Shown one piece after another: positions 26,050-34,574 of a DNA stretch of 64,000 nt (positions within the stretch are counted from its first letter, which is position 1; every line of letters starts with the position of its first letter). The position numbers and the translations under genes were made by a program. The notes under the pieces were generated by a model. The model was not told the DNA's origin, ran no database searches, and saw only the letters and a list, made by a program, of their open reading frames with translations. Origin of the DNA: UBA964 sp037444685. GTDB lineage: Bacteria > Pseudomonadota > Gammaproteobacteria > Steroidobacterales > Steroidobacteraceae. The DNA is taken from NCBI GenBank assembly GCA_037444685.1, contig JBBILX010000004.1:186001-250000 (forward strand). The letters run 5' to 3'.

Positions 26050-27114
26050 TCAGGCCTCGCGCAGCCGCCTGTTGAGCGCCAGGGCCGCGAGCAGCAGTAT
26101 GGCCGCGCCCGCGTTGTGTCCGGTGGCGAGGCTCAGCGGGAAGGCTTCGAGGACCATGAAGATGCCGATCAGCAGCTGCAGGCCCAGCGCAGCGAGCACC
26201 GAGGCACCGCCGCGGCGAACCAGCGGCGTCGGACCTCGCCGCAGCGCGAGCCAGCCGAGCAGCCCGAGCACGACGGTGGCAACCACGGCGCCGAGCCGAT
26301 GCGTGAAGTGGATCGCGACGCGCGCCGGGTGTTCGAGCACGCCACCCGTATAGTTGATGTCGAGCCCGCGCCAGAGCACGAAGGCCTCGTCGTACTGCAT
26401 GCCGTCCGGCCACCACTCGTTCTGGCAGCGCGGGAAATCGGGACAGGAGACCGCCGCGTAATTGCTGCTGGTCCAGCCGCCGAGCGCGATCTGCAGGCCG
26501 AGCACGACGAGCGCGACGAGGCCGAGCCGGCGCACGCCGTCGAGCGCGGCGGTGCGGGTCGCCCCGGGCGTGGCGACCACGAGCCCCGTGCGGCGACGCA
26601 TGGTGAGCCAGAGCCAGAACAGCAGCGAGAGCGTGGTCAACCCGCCGATCAGATGCAGCACCACCACGAGCGGCTTGACGAGCCACCAGACCGTGAATGC
26701 ACCGAGCATGCCCTGGAATACCACTGTGGCGAGCAGCGCGACCGTGTAACTGATGCTCACCGGGCGATCGCGCCGGAAGGCGATCGCGACCGCGGTAATC
26801 AGCACGATGACGAGGCCGAGCGCCGTCGCTGCGTAGCGGTGGATCATCTCGCGCCAGGCCTTCCCCGAGTCGAACTCCCAGCCCGCATTGAACGCAGCGA
26901 TCCTGTCGGGGTTCTTCGCCGCGCCGGCGGGCGTGACATGTCCGTAGCAACCCGGCCAGTCGGGGCAACCGAGGCCGGCGTCGGTCAGGCGGACCCAGGC
27001 GCCGAGCACGACCACGGTCAGGCAGAGGAACACGCCGAACAGCGCGAGCCTGCGGATCAGGACCGCGGGTGCGAGATTGTCGGTGGCTGCGGACGTCAGG
27101 GCGATGTCGTTCAT
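26050..27114 (-). CDS. ctaA: Heme A synthase (CtaA/COX15)
   Basis: This 354-residue inner-membrane protein oxidises heme O to heme A for the aa3 oxidase. It has eight predicted helices and the conserved motifs GAWVRLTDAGLGCPDWPGCYG (quoted in part: GAWVRLTDAGLGC), EMIHRYAATALGL and VVLHLIGGLTTLSLLFW. HFTHRLGAVVATVVL supplies further heme-ligand histidines. A paired-Cys region (SCPDFPRCQ) follows helix 5, as in COX15-type enzymes. It follows the SCO-like gene by 4 nt. Confidence 0.96.
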   Translation of the reverse strand: MNDIALTSAATDNLAPAVLIRRLALFGVFLCLTVVVLGAWVRLTDAGLGCPDWPGCYGHVTPAGAAKNPDRIAAFNAGWEFDSGKAWREMIHRYAATALGLVIVLITAVAIAFRRDRPVSISYTVALLATVVFQGMLGAFTVWWLVKPLVVVLHLIGGLTTLSLLFWLWLTMRRRTGLVVATPGATRTAALDGVRRLGLVALVVLGLQIALGGWTSSNYAAVSCPDFPRCQNEWWPDGMQYDEAFVLWRGLDINYTGGVLEHPARVAIHFTHRLGAVVATVVLGLLGWLALRRGPTPLVRRGGASVLAALGLQLLIGIFMVLEAFPLSLATGHNAGAAILLLAALALNRRLREA

Positions 27115-27118
27115 GGGT

Positions 27119-27736
27119 TCACCCGATGTGCGACAGCTTGAGCAGCTTCTTGAGATCCTCGAGCAGACCCTTCGGCGGCTGGCTCGAGTCGAATTGCATC
27201 ATGAGGTTGCCGAGCGGATCGACGATGTAGATGCCAGTGCGGCGGCCCTCGGCCGGAAACTGCGCGACGACGTCCTGCGCTGCCGGGTCGAGCGGCTGGA
27301 CGACCTCGAGTCCCGGATGCTCCTTCGCGAGGAAATCGGTGTTGCAGCAGCCGCTCGTGACGAAGAAGATGCGCTGCACCCGCTGCATGTCCTCGGCGAG
27401 CAGCAGCCGCGCCTGGCGCATCATCCAGAGCGCGCGCTGGCAGGCCTCGTCGCAGGCGCCGTCGCCGATGTAGACGAGCGACCACTTGCCGCGCAGCAGG
27501 CCGGCGCGCGCCGAAGTCGTGCCGTCCGCAAGCGTGAAGGCCGCGTCCTCGAGCGGTCTCGGGGGCGAGATCAGGGTGCCGTGATTCGTCGTGCCCTCGG
27601 GGCGCCAGCCGCCTGCGTAGTACAGCCAGAACGAGACCGCGAGTGGCACGAAGAACAGCGCTGCGAGACCGATCAGCGTGCGGCGGCCGCGGGCGACATC
27701 CGCCGCGGACGGAGCTGCGGAGGCGGGTGAGTTCAT
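27119..27736 (-). CDS. Membrane-anchored SCO-like thioredoxin-fold protein of the cox locus
   Basis: This 205-residue protein has one N-terminal membrane anchor (TLIGLAALFFVPLAVSFWLY) and a periplasmic thioredoxin-like domain. The strand KWSLVYIGDGACDEACQRA carries a CxxxC pair in the position of the SCO1 copper motif, and the end has GIYIVDPLGNLMMQFD. A distal His equivalent to the SCO copper ligand is not obvious, so copper delivery is only inferred; redox maintenance of CuA is the other option. This protein regularly sits between SURF1 and ctaA in gammaproteobacterial cox loci. The ATG at 27736 overlaps the SURF1 stop by 4 nt. Confidence 0.85.
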   Translation of the reverse strand: MNSPASAAPSAADVARGRRTLIGLAALFFVPLAVSFWLYYAGGWRPEGTTNHGTLISPPRPLEDAAFTLADGTTSARAGLLRGKWSLVYIGDGACDEACQRALWMMRQARLLLAEDMQRVQRIFFVTSGCCNTDFLAKEHPGLEVVQPLDPAAQDVVAQFPAEGRRTGIYIVDPLGNLMMQFDSSQPPKGLLEDLKKLLKLSHIG

Positions 27737-28485
27737 GTGGTGTCCTCGACTTTTCTGATGTTCAACAGTCCGTACAGCAGCAAGAGCACGACCGCAAAAC
27801 TCCACCACTGGATGGCGTATGACCAGTGCCTCTCCGGCGCCATGCCGGGCGGTTGCCAGTCGCGTCGGAAGCCCTCTGGCGCCGCAGGATCGAGCAGCAG
27901 CAGCCGCGGCTCCAGACGACCGACGCCGAGCGCGGCGGCGAGCTCCGCAGCCGTCGGAAAGCTCGTCACGCGCGGCCAGCCGCCCGCGGCGGCCGGTGGC
28001 GCGCGGCCGGACTCGAGCGCAGCGGCCGGCAGGTCGTCGATTCGGCCCGCGACGACCACGGGCGCCGCGTCAGCCGTCGGAGCCAGCGAGACGTCGGGCA
28101 GCCGGTCGCGGTAGCCGCTGAACGGCACCCAGCCGCGGTTGACGAGCAGCCAGCGCCCGTCCTCGAGTTGGAACGGTGTCAGAACCTCGTAACCGGCCTG
28201 CCCGTCGCGCGTGCGATTGTCGAGCAGGAACTGTCTCGCGCCGTCCCACCGACCGCGCGTTGAGACCCGAGCGAACCGCGGCAAGGCCGCCGTGCTGCGT
28301 TCCCCGAGTGCCGTCGTCGTCTTCGCACCCTGCTCGAACTGTTCGCGCAGGGTCCGCTTGAACTCGCCGCGCTCCCACTGCCAGCGGCCGAGGCTGACAA
28401 ACAGCAGCAGGAGCAGCAGGGTCAAGCCCGTCATGAGCCAGGAGGGAGCGAACTCCCGCCGTCCAATGGCGACGCGAATGGGCAC
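27733..28485 (-). CDS. SURF1 family cytochrome oxidase biogenesis protein
   Basis: This 250-residue protein has the SURF1 layout: an N-terminal helix (SWLMTGLTLLLLLLFVSLG), the conserved LGRWQWERGEFKRTL stretch, a periplasmic domain with GRWDGARQFLLDNRTRDGQAGY and the GRWLLVNRGWVPF signature, and a C-terminal helix (HWSYAIQWWSFAVVLLLLYG). SURF1 helps insert heme A into subunit I. It is the first gene of the assembly half of the locus, transcribed with the SCO-like gene, ctaA and ctaB. It is divergent from the DUF2909 gene. Confidence 0.95.
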   Translation of the reverse strand: MPIRVAIGRREFAPSWLMTGLTLLLLLLFVSLGRWQWERGEFKRTLREQFEQGAKTTTALGERSTAALPRFARVSTRGRWDGARQFLLDNRTRDGQAGYEVLTPFQLEDGRWLLVNRGWVPFSGYRDRLPDVSLAPTADAAPVVVAGRIDDLPAAALESGRAPPAAAGGWPRVTSFPTAAELAAALGVGRLEPRLLLLDPAAPEGFRRDWQPPGMAPERHWSYAIQWWSFAVVLLLLYGLLNIRKVEDTT

Positions 28486-28607
28486 GAACGCATTATTGTA
28501 GGGCTCGGCCCGTGAGATTTCAGCCGCGTGACGCGCTCGGATCCCCCTATAATCGCCCGACCGCCGCCCACGGGTGGCGGCGCGGCCGCCTTGGCTCGGG
28601 AGACCGG

Positions 28608-28820
28608 TTGGAACTGTTCAAGATCGTCATCGCTTGCGTGCTGCTTGGCATCGTTGTCAGCCTCGGCAGCGCGCTGTTCCACCTCGTCACCGACAGGGGC
28701 GACTCGAAGAAGATGGTCCGAGCCCTCACCGTACGCGTCGGCCTGTCGGTCGGTCTGTTCGTCGTGCTGATGGCGGCCTGGGCGCTGGGTCTGATCCAGC
28801 CGCACGGCATCAGCCCCTGA
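28608..28820 (+). CDS. Twin-transmembrane DUF2909 protein of the cox locus
   Basis: This small protein of 70 residues consists of two membrane helices, LFKIVIACVLLGIVVSLGSALFHL-type (about 3-25) and VGLSVGLFVVLMAAWALGL (about 46-64), connected by a charged loop (TDRGDSKKMVRALTVR). The pattern fits DUF2909, a Hig1-like small protein that accompanies cytochrome c oxidase genes. I chose the TTG at 28608 because GGGAG lies about 6 nt upstream and the protein then starts with the first helix. Upstream in-frame codons give a non-conserved Arg/Pro-rich stretch. It is transcribed opposite to the flanking oxidase genes. Confidence 0.85.
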   Translation: MELFKIVIACVLLGIVVSLGSALFHLVTDRGDSKKMVRALTVRVGLSVGLFVVLMAAWALGLIQPHGISP

Positions 28821-28979
28821 GCGAAATCACTTGACATAAGCGGGCTGCAAAAGGGCCGATTCGGCTTTCTTTGCCGAGTCCGTCACAGCTTGCGCAAGCC
28901 GCGGACCTCTGCATCTTGCAGTGCAAAAATCCGCCCATACGATGCGCTCCAGCCTGAGCTTCGGTCTGGAGAATCCCGA

Positions 28980-29063
28980 ATGGAACTGCTTGCCGCAATC
29001 GTTGCCGCAACCCTCGTTCTGATCGTCGTACAGATCGTCGAGGCGATCGGTTCGCGGCGCTGA
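28980..29063 (+). CDS. 27-residue single-pass membrane peptide
   Basis: A short ATG-initiated frame encodes an almost entirely hydrophobic peptide (ELLAAIVAATLVLIVVQIVE) with a short basic end (GSRR), consistent with one inner-membrane helix. GGAG sits 9 nt upstream of the ATG, and a strong hairpin follows the stop within 8 nt. It lies between DUF2909 and the end of ctaE and is transcribed against ctaE. It may be a small subunit or regulator of the oxidase, but that rests only on location. I do not recognise a family. Confidence 0.5.
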   Translation: MELLAAIVAATLVLIVVQIVEAIGSRR

Positions 29064-29070
29064 AACGACA

Positions 29071-29092
29071 AGGCCCGGCGGGAGCCGGGCCT
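29071..29092. terminator. Hairpin between convergent genes
   Basis: A 9-bp perfect GC-rich stem (AGGCCCGGC paired with GCCGGGCCT) has a 4-nt loop GGGA. It lies between the stop of the 27-residue peptide on the plus strand and the end of ctaE on the minus strand, where a bidirectional terminator would be expected. No clear T-run follows on either strand, so termination is inferred from position and stem stability. Confidence 0.55.
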
Positions 29093-29144
29093 CGCGCCTC
29101 GCTGCGGCCGCGGGCGACAGGCGACACCGCGGCGTGCAGTGGGC

Positions 29145-30023
29145 TCAGAGCCAGTAGACGAACACGAACAGGCCGAGCCAGACCACGTCGACGAAATGCC
29201 AGTACCAGGCCACCGCCTCGAAGGCGAAGTGGCGCTGCGGTGTGAAGTGCCCCTTCATGGTCCGCAGCCAGATGCAGACCAGCATGATGGCGCCGATCGT
29301 CACGTGAAAGCCGTGAAAGCCGGTCAGCATGAAGAAGGTCGAGCCGTAGATGCCCGTCGAGAGCTGCAGTCCGAGCTCGGTGTAGGCGTGGACGTACTCC
29401 TCGGCCTGCAGCCCGACGAACAGGAAGCCGAGCAGGAAGGTCGCGGCGAGCCAGACGTTCAGCATCGTGCGCTTGCCTTCCTTGAGAGCGTGGTGCGCGA
29501 TCGTGATCGTGACGCCCGAGAGCAGCAGGATCGCTGTGTTGATCGCGGGCAGGCCGAAAGCCGGGATCACCTCGAAGCTGCCGTCCTCGCGGGGACCCAT
29601 CTTCGCCGGCCCGTTCGTCGGCCACGCATTCTCGAACCCCGGCCACACCAGCAGATTGTTGAAGATCTTCACGCCTTCGCCGCTGAGCCACGGCACCGAC
29701 AGCTGCCGCGCATAGAACAGGGCGCCGAAGAAGGCTGCGAAGAACATGACCTCGGAGAAGATGAACCACATCATTCCCATGCGGAATGACTTGTCCACCT
29801 GAAGGTTGTACATGCCCTTCTGATTCTCGCCGATGACGACCGAGAACCAGCCGATGAAGAGGCCGACGAGCATCAGGAGGCCGAGCGCGAAGAGCCAGGG
29901 ACCATACCAGTCGTTGAGCCAACCGCAGACGCCGAGCATCAACGTGAACAGCGCGACCGATCCGTAGATCGGCCACGGACTCTCGTGGGGGACGTAGTAC
30001 TTGTCTGCGGTATGTGTAGCCAT
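29145..30023 (-). CDS. ctaE: Cytochrome c oxidase subunit III
   Basis: This 292-residue seven-helix subunit III begins MATHTADKYYVPHESPWPI, a start very typical of gammaproteobacterial CoIII. Features include FRMGMMWFIFSEVMFFAAFFGALFYAR (quoted in part: MMWFIFSEVMFFAAFFGA) with the conserved Glu of helix III, LLLSGVTITIAHHAL, and the end GFHGFHVTIGAIMLV followed by VAWYWHFVDVVWLGLF. The subunit stabilises the binuclear centre and proton uptake in subunit I. I chose the ATG at 30023, 4 nt after the ctaG stop; a longer in-frame N-terminus is not conserved. Confidence 0.97.
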   Translation of the reverse strand: MATHTADKYYVPHESPWPIYGSVALFTLMLGVCGWLNDWYGPWLFALGLLMLVGLFIGWFSVVIGENQKGMYNLQVDKSFRMGMMWFIFSEVMFFAAFFGALFYARQLSVPWLSGEGVKIFNNLLVWPGFENAWPTNGPAKMGPREDGSFEVIPAFGLPAINTAILLLSGVTITIAHHALKEGKRTMLNVWLAATFLLGFLFVGLQAEEYVHAYTELGLQLSTGIYGSTFFMLTGFHGFHVTIGAIMLVCIWLRTMKGHFTPQRHFAFEAVAWYWHFVDVVWLGLFVFVYWL

Positions 30024-30027
30024 GGTC

Positions 30028-30567
30028 TCAGAGGGCGCCGACGCGCGTGGTGTTGTCGTAGAAAACGTAGGACAGTGTGACGCGATCAAGGTGCTTGGGC
30101 AGCGACGGATCGACGACGAAGCGCACCGGCATCACCTTCTCTTCACCGACGGCGAAGTGCTGCGGCACGAAGCAGAAGCACTCGGTCTTGTGGAAGTAAG
30201 CTGTGGCCTTGCCCGGCGCGATGTTGGGTACGGCCTGGGCGACCGTGTCGCGGCCCGTGCGGTTGATGGCCACGAAGTCGACGTGGTAGAGCTGCCCCGG
30301 ATGGACGCGCATCGAGCGGATCGCCGGCCGGAATTCCCAGCTGCCGACGTTCGGCAGCTCGGCGATGAAGTCGACGGTCACGAGCCGGTCGGCATCGGGC
30401 TCGACTTCGACGAGTCGCGCCTCCCGCAGCGCCTTCTGGTTGCCGAAGCCGGTGACCTCGCAGAGCACGTCGTAGAGCGGTACGAGCGCGAAGCCGAAAC
30501 CGAAAGCGCCGGCCGCGAAGCCGAGCAGCTTCCAGGTCAGGCGGCGGTTCTCGCGCTCGACGCTCAT
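30028..30567 (-). CDS. ctaG: Cytochrome c oxidase assembly protein CtaG/COX11
   Basis: This 179-residue protein has an N-terminal membrane helix (WKLLGFAAGAFGFGFALVPLYD) followed by the conserved YDVLCEVTG motif and a periplasmic domain. The copper-binding CFCF motif appears as ECFCFVPQHF (two Cys separated by Phe), and DPSLPKHLDRVTLSYVFYD closes the domain. It delivers copper to CuB of subunit I. It lies between the small assembly peptide (4 nt) and ctaE (4 nt), inside the structural operon. Confidence 0.96.
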   Translation of the reverse strand: MSVERENRRLTWKLLGFAAGAFGFGFALVPLYDVLCEVTGFGNQKALREARLVEVEPDADRLVTVDFIAELPNVGSWEFRPAIRSMRVHPGQLYHVDFVAINRTGRDTVAQAVPNIAPGKATAYFHKTECFCFVPQHFAVGEEKVMPVRFVVDPSLPKHLDRVTLSYVFYDNTTRVGAL

Positions 30568-30571
30568 GCGC

Positions 30572-30691
30572 TCAGTTCCGGTAGCCCGTAACCGACATCA
30601 CGATGAAGGCCACGTAGAACGCGAGCGCGACCAGCCCGAGCGTGATCGCGCTGCGGCGAATGCGGCGGCTGCGTTCGAGGTCCTCGTTCAT
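30572..30691 (-). CDS. Small cytochrome oxidase-associated membrane protein (39 residues)
   Basis: This 39-residue peptide has a charged start (MNEDLERSRRIRR) and a single membrane helix (SAITLGLVALAFYVAFIVMSV) ending TGYRN. Its ATG overlaps the ctaD stop by one base (TGATG) and it ends 4 nt before ctaG. Small peptides of this form are found in the same place in many proteobacterial cox operons, where they are annotated as small assembly proteins. Function is presumed to be subunit I or CuB assembly. The translational coupling supports reality despite its size. Confidence 0.8.
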   Translation of the reverse strand: MNEDLERSRRIRRSAITLGLVALAFYVAFIVMSVTGYRN

Positions 30692-32328
30692 CAGGCGTGT
30701 CCGAAAGACCCGGCATGCTCCGCGCCGCGCGCGATCACCTGCGGCGAGGGCGGCGTCTCCCAGCTGTGATACGGGGCCGGAGTCGGCAGTTCCCACTCGA
30801 GGCCATGCGCGCCTTCCCAGGGCCTGTCTTCCGCCTTCTTGCCGTTACGCACTGCGTCCCAGATCACGAAGACGAACAACAGCTGCGAGAAGCCGAACAG
30901 GAAGGCGCCGAGCGACGACACCATGTTCCAGTCGGCGAACTGCGTCGCATAGTCGGGAATGCGGCGCGGCATGCCGGCGAGTCCGAGGAAGTGCTGCGGG
31001 AAGAACAGCACGTTCACGCCGATCGTCGACAGCCAGAAGTGCGCCTTGCCAACCTTCTCGTTGTACATGCGCCCCGTCCACTTCGGCAGCCAGTAGTAGA
31101 CCGCCGCCATGATCGCGAACACCGCGCCGGGCACGAGCACGTAGTGGAAGTGCGCGACGACGAAGTAGCTGTCGTGGTACTGGAAGTCGGCCGGCGCGAT
31201 CGCGAGCATCAGGCCCGAGAAGCCACCGATCGTGAACAGGAACAGGAATGCGATCGCGAACAGCATCGGCGTCTCGAAGGTCAGCGAGCCGCGCCACATC
31301 GTCGCGCACCAGTTGAAGACCTTCACGCCGGTCGGCACGGCGATCAGCATTGTCGACAGCATGAAGAAGAGCTGGCCGGCGAGCGGCATGCCGACCGTGA
31401 ACATGTGGTGCGCCCAGACGATGAACGACAGAAACGCGATCGACGCCGAGGCGTACACCATCGACTCATAGCCGAACAGCGGCTTGCGCGAGAACGTCGG
31501 GATGATCTCGGAGATCACGCCAAAGGCCGGCAGGATCAGGATGTAGACCTCCGGATGGCCGAAGAACCAGAAGATGTGCTGGAACATCACCGGATCACCG
31601 CCGCCCGCGGCACTGAAGAAGCTCGTGCCGAAGAAATGGTCGGTCAGCAGCATCGTGACCGCGCCGGCGAGCACCGGCATGACCGCGATCAGCAGGTAGG
31701 CCGTGATCAGCCAGGTCCAGCAGAACAGCGGCATGTTCAGCAGACCCATCCCCGGGGCGCGCATGTTCATGATTGTGACGATCACGTTGATCGCACCGAG
31801 GATCGACGAGGCGCCCATGAGGTGGATCGCGAAGATCGTCAGCGGGAAGCCGTCGCCGGCCTGCAGCGAGAGCGGCGGGTAGAGCGTCCAGCCGCCGGCG
31901 GGCGCGCCGCCGGGCACGAACAGCGTGAGCACCATCAGCGCGAACGCAAACGGCAGGATCCAGAACGAGAAGTTGTTGAGCCGGGGCAGCGCCATATCGG
32001 GCGCGCCGATCTGCATCGGGATCATCCAGTTGGCCAGTCCCGTCCACGCCGGCATCACGCCGCCGAAGATCATGATCAGCGCGTGCATGGTCGTCATCGC
32101 GTTGAAGAACTGCGGGTCGACCCACTGCAGGCCGGGCTGGAACAGTTCGAGACGGATGACGAGCGCCATCGCTCCGCCGAGGAAGAACATCGCGCAGGCG
32201 AACACGAGGTACATCGTGCCGATGTCCTTGTGATTGGTCGCGTACAGCCAGCGGCGCCAGCCGTGCGCAGCGGCGTGCGCGTCGTGGGGGTGCGAGTCGG
32301 CGGCGTGGGCGTGGGTCGTGTTGGCCAT
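30691..32328 (-). CDS. ctaD: Cytochrome c oxidase subunit I (aa3-type)
   Basis: This 545-residue, 12-helix catalytic subunit contains the heme a/a3 and CuB site. WLYATNHKDIGTMY is the conserved N-terminus. The low-spin heme ligand lies in TTMHALIMIFGG, the CuB/Tyr cross-link region in FWFFGHPEVYILILPAFG, the paired His of CuB in VWAHHMFTVG, and the heme ligands in VVAHFHYVLVPG. The K- and D-channel type A residues fit (GHPEVY with Tyr), so this is an A-type aa3 oxidase. It follows ctaC by 38 nt and overlaps the small downstream peptide. Confidence 0.98.
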   Translation of the reverse strand: MANTTHAHAADSHPHDAHAAAHGWRRWLYATNHKDIGTMYLVFACAMFFLGGAMALVIRLELFQPGLQWVDPQFFNAMTTMHALIMIFGGVMPAWTGLANWMIPMQIGAPDMALPRLNNFSFWILPFAFALMVLTLFVPGGAPAGGWTLYPPLSLQAGDGFPLTIFAIHLMGASSILGAINVIVTIMNMRAPGMGLLNMPLFCWTWLITAYLLIAVMPVLAGAVTMLLTDHFFGTSFFSAAGGGDPVMFQHIFWFFGHPEVYILILPAFGVISEIIPTFSRKPLFGYESMVYASASIAFLSFIVWAHHMFTVGMPLAGQLFFMLSTMLIAVPTGVKVFNWCATMWRGSLTFETPMLFAIAFLFLFTIGGFSGLMLAIAPADFQYHDSYFVVAHFHYVLVPGAVFAIMAAVYYWLPKWTGRMYNEKVGKAHFWLSTIGVNVLFFPQHFLGLAGMPRRIPDYATQFADWNMVSSLGAFLFGFSQLLFVFVIWDAVRNGKKAEDRPWEGAHGLEWELPTPAPYHSWETPPSPQVIARGAEHAGSFGHA

Positions 32329-32366
32329 GATCTGTCTCTGCTGCGGAATGCTCTGGGGTGGCTCGG

Positions 32367-33263
32367 TCAGCCGCGCGGCACGGCGGCTGCGACGACGCTG
32401 GCCTGGGCCGGCGCTTCAGCGGCCGCATCGGCCGGCGCGGCGTCCGCGGGCGCACGCGCGCTCCTCTGCGCCGCCAGCCATGCGGCATAGTCCCCCTTCG
32501 AGAGGACTTCGACGACGATCGGCATGAAGCCGTGGTCGCGACCGCAGAGCTCGGCGCACTGGCCGCGATAGGTGCCGGTCTTGCCCTTGTCGACCTTGAA
32601 CCACATCTCGTTGACGAAACCGGGGATGGCATCCTTCTTCATGCCGAACGCGGGCACCCACCAGGCGTGGATGACGTCCTGGGCCGTGATCAGCAGGCGG
32701 ACCTTGGTGTCCTCGGGTACGACCAGCGGATTGTCGACGTTCAGCAGGTAGTCCTTGACCTGCTGCGGGTCGAGTCCCGACTGGAGCTGGCGAGTGGCGT
32801 CACTGTCGCGGTCGAGCGTCGAGAAGAAACTGATGTCGTCGTCGAGGTACTCGTAACGCCACTTCCACTGATAGCCGGTGACCTTGATCGACAGCTCGGT
32901 GTTGCGCGTGTCCTCGATCGCGATCAGGGTGCGCGTCGCGGGCACGGCCATCAGCACGAGGATCAGCACCGGAATGATCGTCCAGATGATCTCGGCCTTG
33001 GTGCTGTGGAGCATCTTGGTGTCGGCTACCGCACCCTTCGACTTGCGGAAGGTGACGATCGCATAGGTCATGACGCCGAAGACCGCAACCGCGATCGCCA
33101 CGCAGATCCAGAAGATCGTCATGTGCAGTTCGTAGATCTGTTTCGACAGTTCGGTGACGCCGACCGGCATGTTGAGCAGGCTCCAGCCACTGTCGGCGTG
33201 GGCGAGCGGAGCGGCGATCAGCGCCGCGGCCGCGGCGAGCGTCTGTCGGACTGTCTGCTTCAT
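32367..33263 (-). CDS. ctaC: Cytochrome c oxidase subunit II
   Basis: This 298-residue subunit accepts electrons from cytochrome c through the CuA centre. It has a signal peptide (residues 1-23), two membrane helices (around IYELHMTIFWICVAIAVAVFG and IIWTIIPVLILVLMAVPAT) and the periplasmic cupredoxin domain. The CuA ligands are seen in VIHAWWVPAFGMK and RGQCAELCGRDHGFMPI. A short Ala/Pro-rich tail follows but no cytochrome c domain, so this is not the caa3 type. It is the first gene of the structural operon. Confidence 0.97.
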   Translation of the reverse strand: MKQTVRQTLAAAAALIAAPLAHADSGWSLLNMPVGVTELSKQIYELHMTIFWICVAIAVAVFGVMTYAIVTFRKSKGAVADTKMLHSTKAEIIWTIIPVLILVLMAVPATRTLIAIEDTRNTELSIKVTGYQWKWRYEYLDDDISFFSTLDRDSDATRQLQSGLDPQQVKDYLLNVDNPLVVPEDTKVRLLITAQDVIHAWWVPAFGMKKDAIPGFVNEMWFKVDKGKTGTYRGQCAELCGRDHGFMPIVVEVLSKGDYAAWLAAQRSARAPADAAPADAAAEAPAQASVVAAAVPRG

Positions 33264-33334
33264 TTTTCTGGCAACCTTCGCTTCGTGGGGACGCGCGCGG
33301 CTCCTACCGCGCACATCGGAAACCTTCTCGCCTG

Positions 33335-33826
33335 TCAGGCGGCACCCTGCGCCGGCGGCGCCCCGACCCCCGGGGCGTCGATCATGCGCTGCAGACGCTT
33401 CGCGAGACTGCGCCGCTCCTGTTCGTTGAGGAAACGGCCGACTTCACACCGGCGGCCGTGCGACTCGATGGTGAGCTGGCTCGGATGCAGAGGCGATTCG
33501 GCGGCGCGCATCTTAACCCGCGCCCAGTAGCGCTGGAACACGATCCGTTCGCAGCGTTCGCGATCGACGTCCTCGATTTCGACCGAATCGTCGGTGACGG
33601 TAATGGTCTGGCGGTGGTGGCGGCGCTGCAGGCTGGCATGCGCGGCCCAGGCGAGCAGGCCCATCTCGAGACCCGCGAACGGCAGCACGGGCCAGAAGCC
33701 GCGCGCGGCCACCAGCAGGGCGATCGCGAAGGTGACGAGGCAGAGGCTGCCGAAGAATCCCCAGGCAGCCCGCGGCGTCAGCGAGCAGTTGGGTGTGAGC
33801 GTGATGCTTTGGGACGCCGCCGCCAT
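33335..33826 (-). CDS. DUF2244 membrane protein
   Basis: This 163-residue protein starts with ITLTPNCSLTPRAAWGFF and has two adjacent helices (LCLVTFAIALLVAARGFWPVLPFAGLEMGLLAWAAHASL region, quoted by its start FAIALLVAARGFWPV). A beta-rich cytoplasmic part follows, with WARVKMR and SHGRRCEVGRFLNEQER. This is the DUF2244 pattern; the family is often near cytochrome oxidase genes, but its role is unknown. It lies 71 nt upstream of ctaC and 43 nt downstream of bioD in the same direction, so it could belong to either unit. Confidence 0.85.
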   Translation of the reverse strand: MAAASQSITLTPNCSLTPRAAWGFFGSLCLVTFAIALLVAARGFWPVLPFAGLEMGLLAWAAHASLQRRHHRQTITVTDDSVEIEDVDRERCERIVFQRYWARVKMRAAESPLHPSQLTIESHGRRCEVGRFLNEQERRSLAKRLQRMIDAPGVGAPPAQGAA

Positions 33827-33869
33827 GTCGACGGCGACATGCTATCGCATCTCGCTTTTCATCCTCAAC

Positions 33870-34574
33870 TCACGGACTTGCGTTGTAAAGCCGCCACGCG
33901 GCCGCGGCCAGCGCCGCGCGCCTTGCGGAGGGCCCGAGTCCGTGTCCGAGGACGGCCAGCGGCGTGCCGCGAAGACGGCAGGTCAGCGTCTCGACCTGCT
34001 CGTCGAGTCGTGCGGTGCGCGGATCGACGACGTTGGCGATCCAGCCTGCCCGTGCGCAGCCGCTTCGCTCGATGGCCTCCCAGGTCAGCTGCGCGTGGTT
34101 GAGACAGCCGAGGCGCATGCCGACGACCAGCAGCACGGGGAGACCCAGCGCGTGCGCGAGATCGGCGATGCTGTGCGCCTCGTCGAGCGGCGCGAGCCAG
34201 CCGCCCGCGCCCTCGATCAGGAGCCAGTCACAGTCGAACGAGACTCGTTCGCAGTGCGCAACTAATGCGTCGATGTCGATGCGGACCCCGGCGGCGCGCG
34301 CCGCGAGATGTGGCGAACACGGCTCCGGCAGGCAGACCGGATTCACGATCTCGTACGGCAGCGCGACGCTGGCCGCGGCCTGCAGCGCGAGCGCATCGTC
34401 ATTGCGCCAGCCATCGGCCGTCTGGACGGCGCCCGCGGCCACTGGTTTGAGGCCCGCCGCGCGCAGCCCGCGTGCTGCCAGGGCCTCGAGCAGTCCGATC
34501 GAACACCAGGTCTTGCCGATCTCGGTATCGGTACCGGTCACGAACACGCCGCGTCGCGCCGCACTCGCGCTCAT
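33870..34574 (-). CDS. bioD: Dethiobiotin synthetase
   Basis: This 234-residue ATP-dependent carboxylase forms the ureido ring of dethiobiotin from DAPA and CO2. The P-loop is VFVTGTDTEIGKTW (residues about 9-22), GLKPVAAG follows with the catalytic Lys, and EGAGGWLAPLDE is the second conserved loop. Length fits the family. The ATG overlaps the bioC stop by 4 nt, making it the last gene of the bioB-F-H-C-D operon. Confidence 0.95.
   Translation of the reverse strand: MSASAARRGVFVTGTDTEIGKTWCSIGLLEALAARGLRAAGLKPVAAGAVQTADGWRNDDALALQAAASVALPYEIVNPVCLPEPCSPHLAARAAGVRIDIDALVAHCERVSFDCDWLLIEGAGGWLAPLDEAHSIADLAHALGLPVLLVVGMRLGCLNHAQLTWEAIERSGCARAGWIANVVDPRTARLDEQVETLTCRLRGTPLAVLGHGLGPSARRAALAAAAWRLYNASP

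Noticed and set aside
30697..32490. 597-codon frame antisense to ctaD
   Set aside because: Opposite strand is cytochrome oxidase subunit I with all heme and copper ligands.
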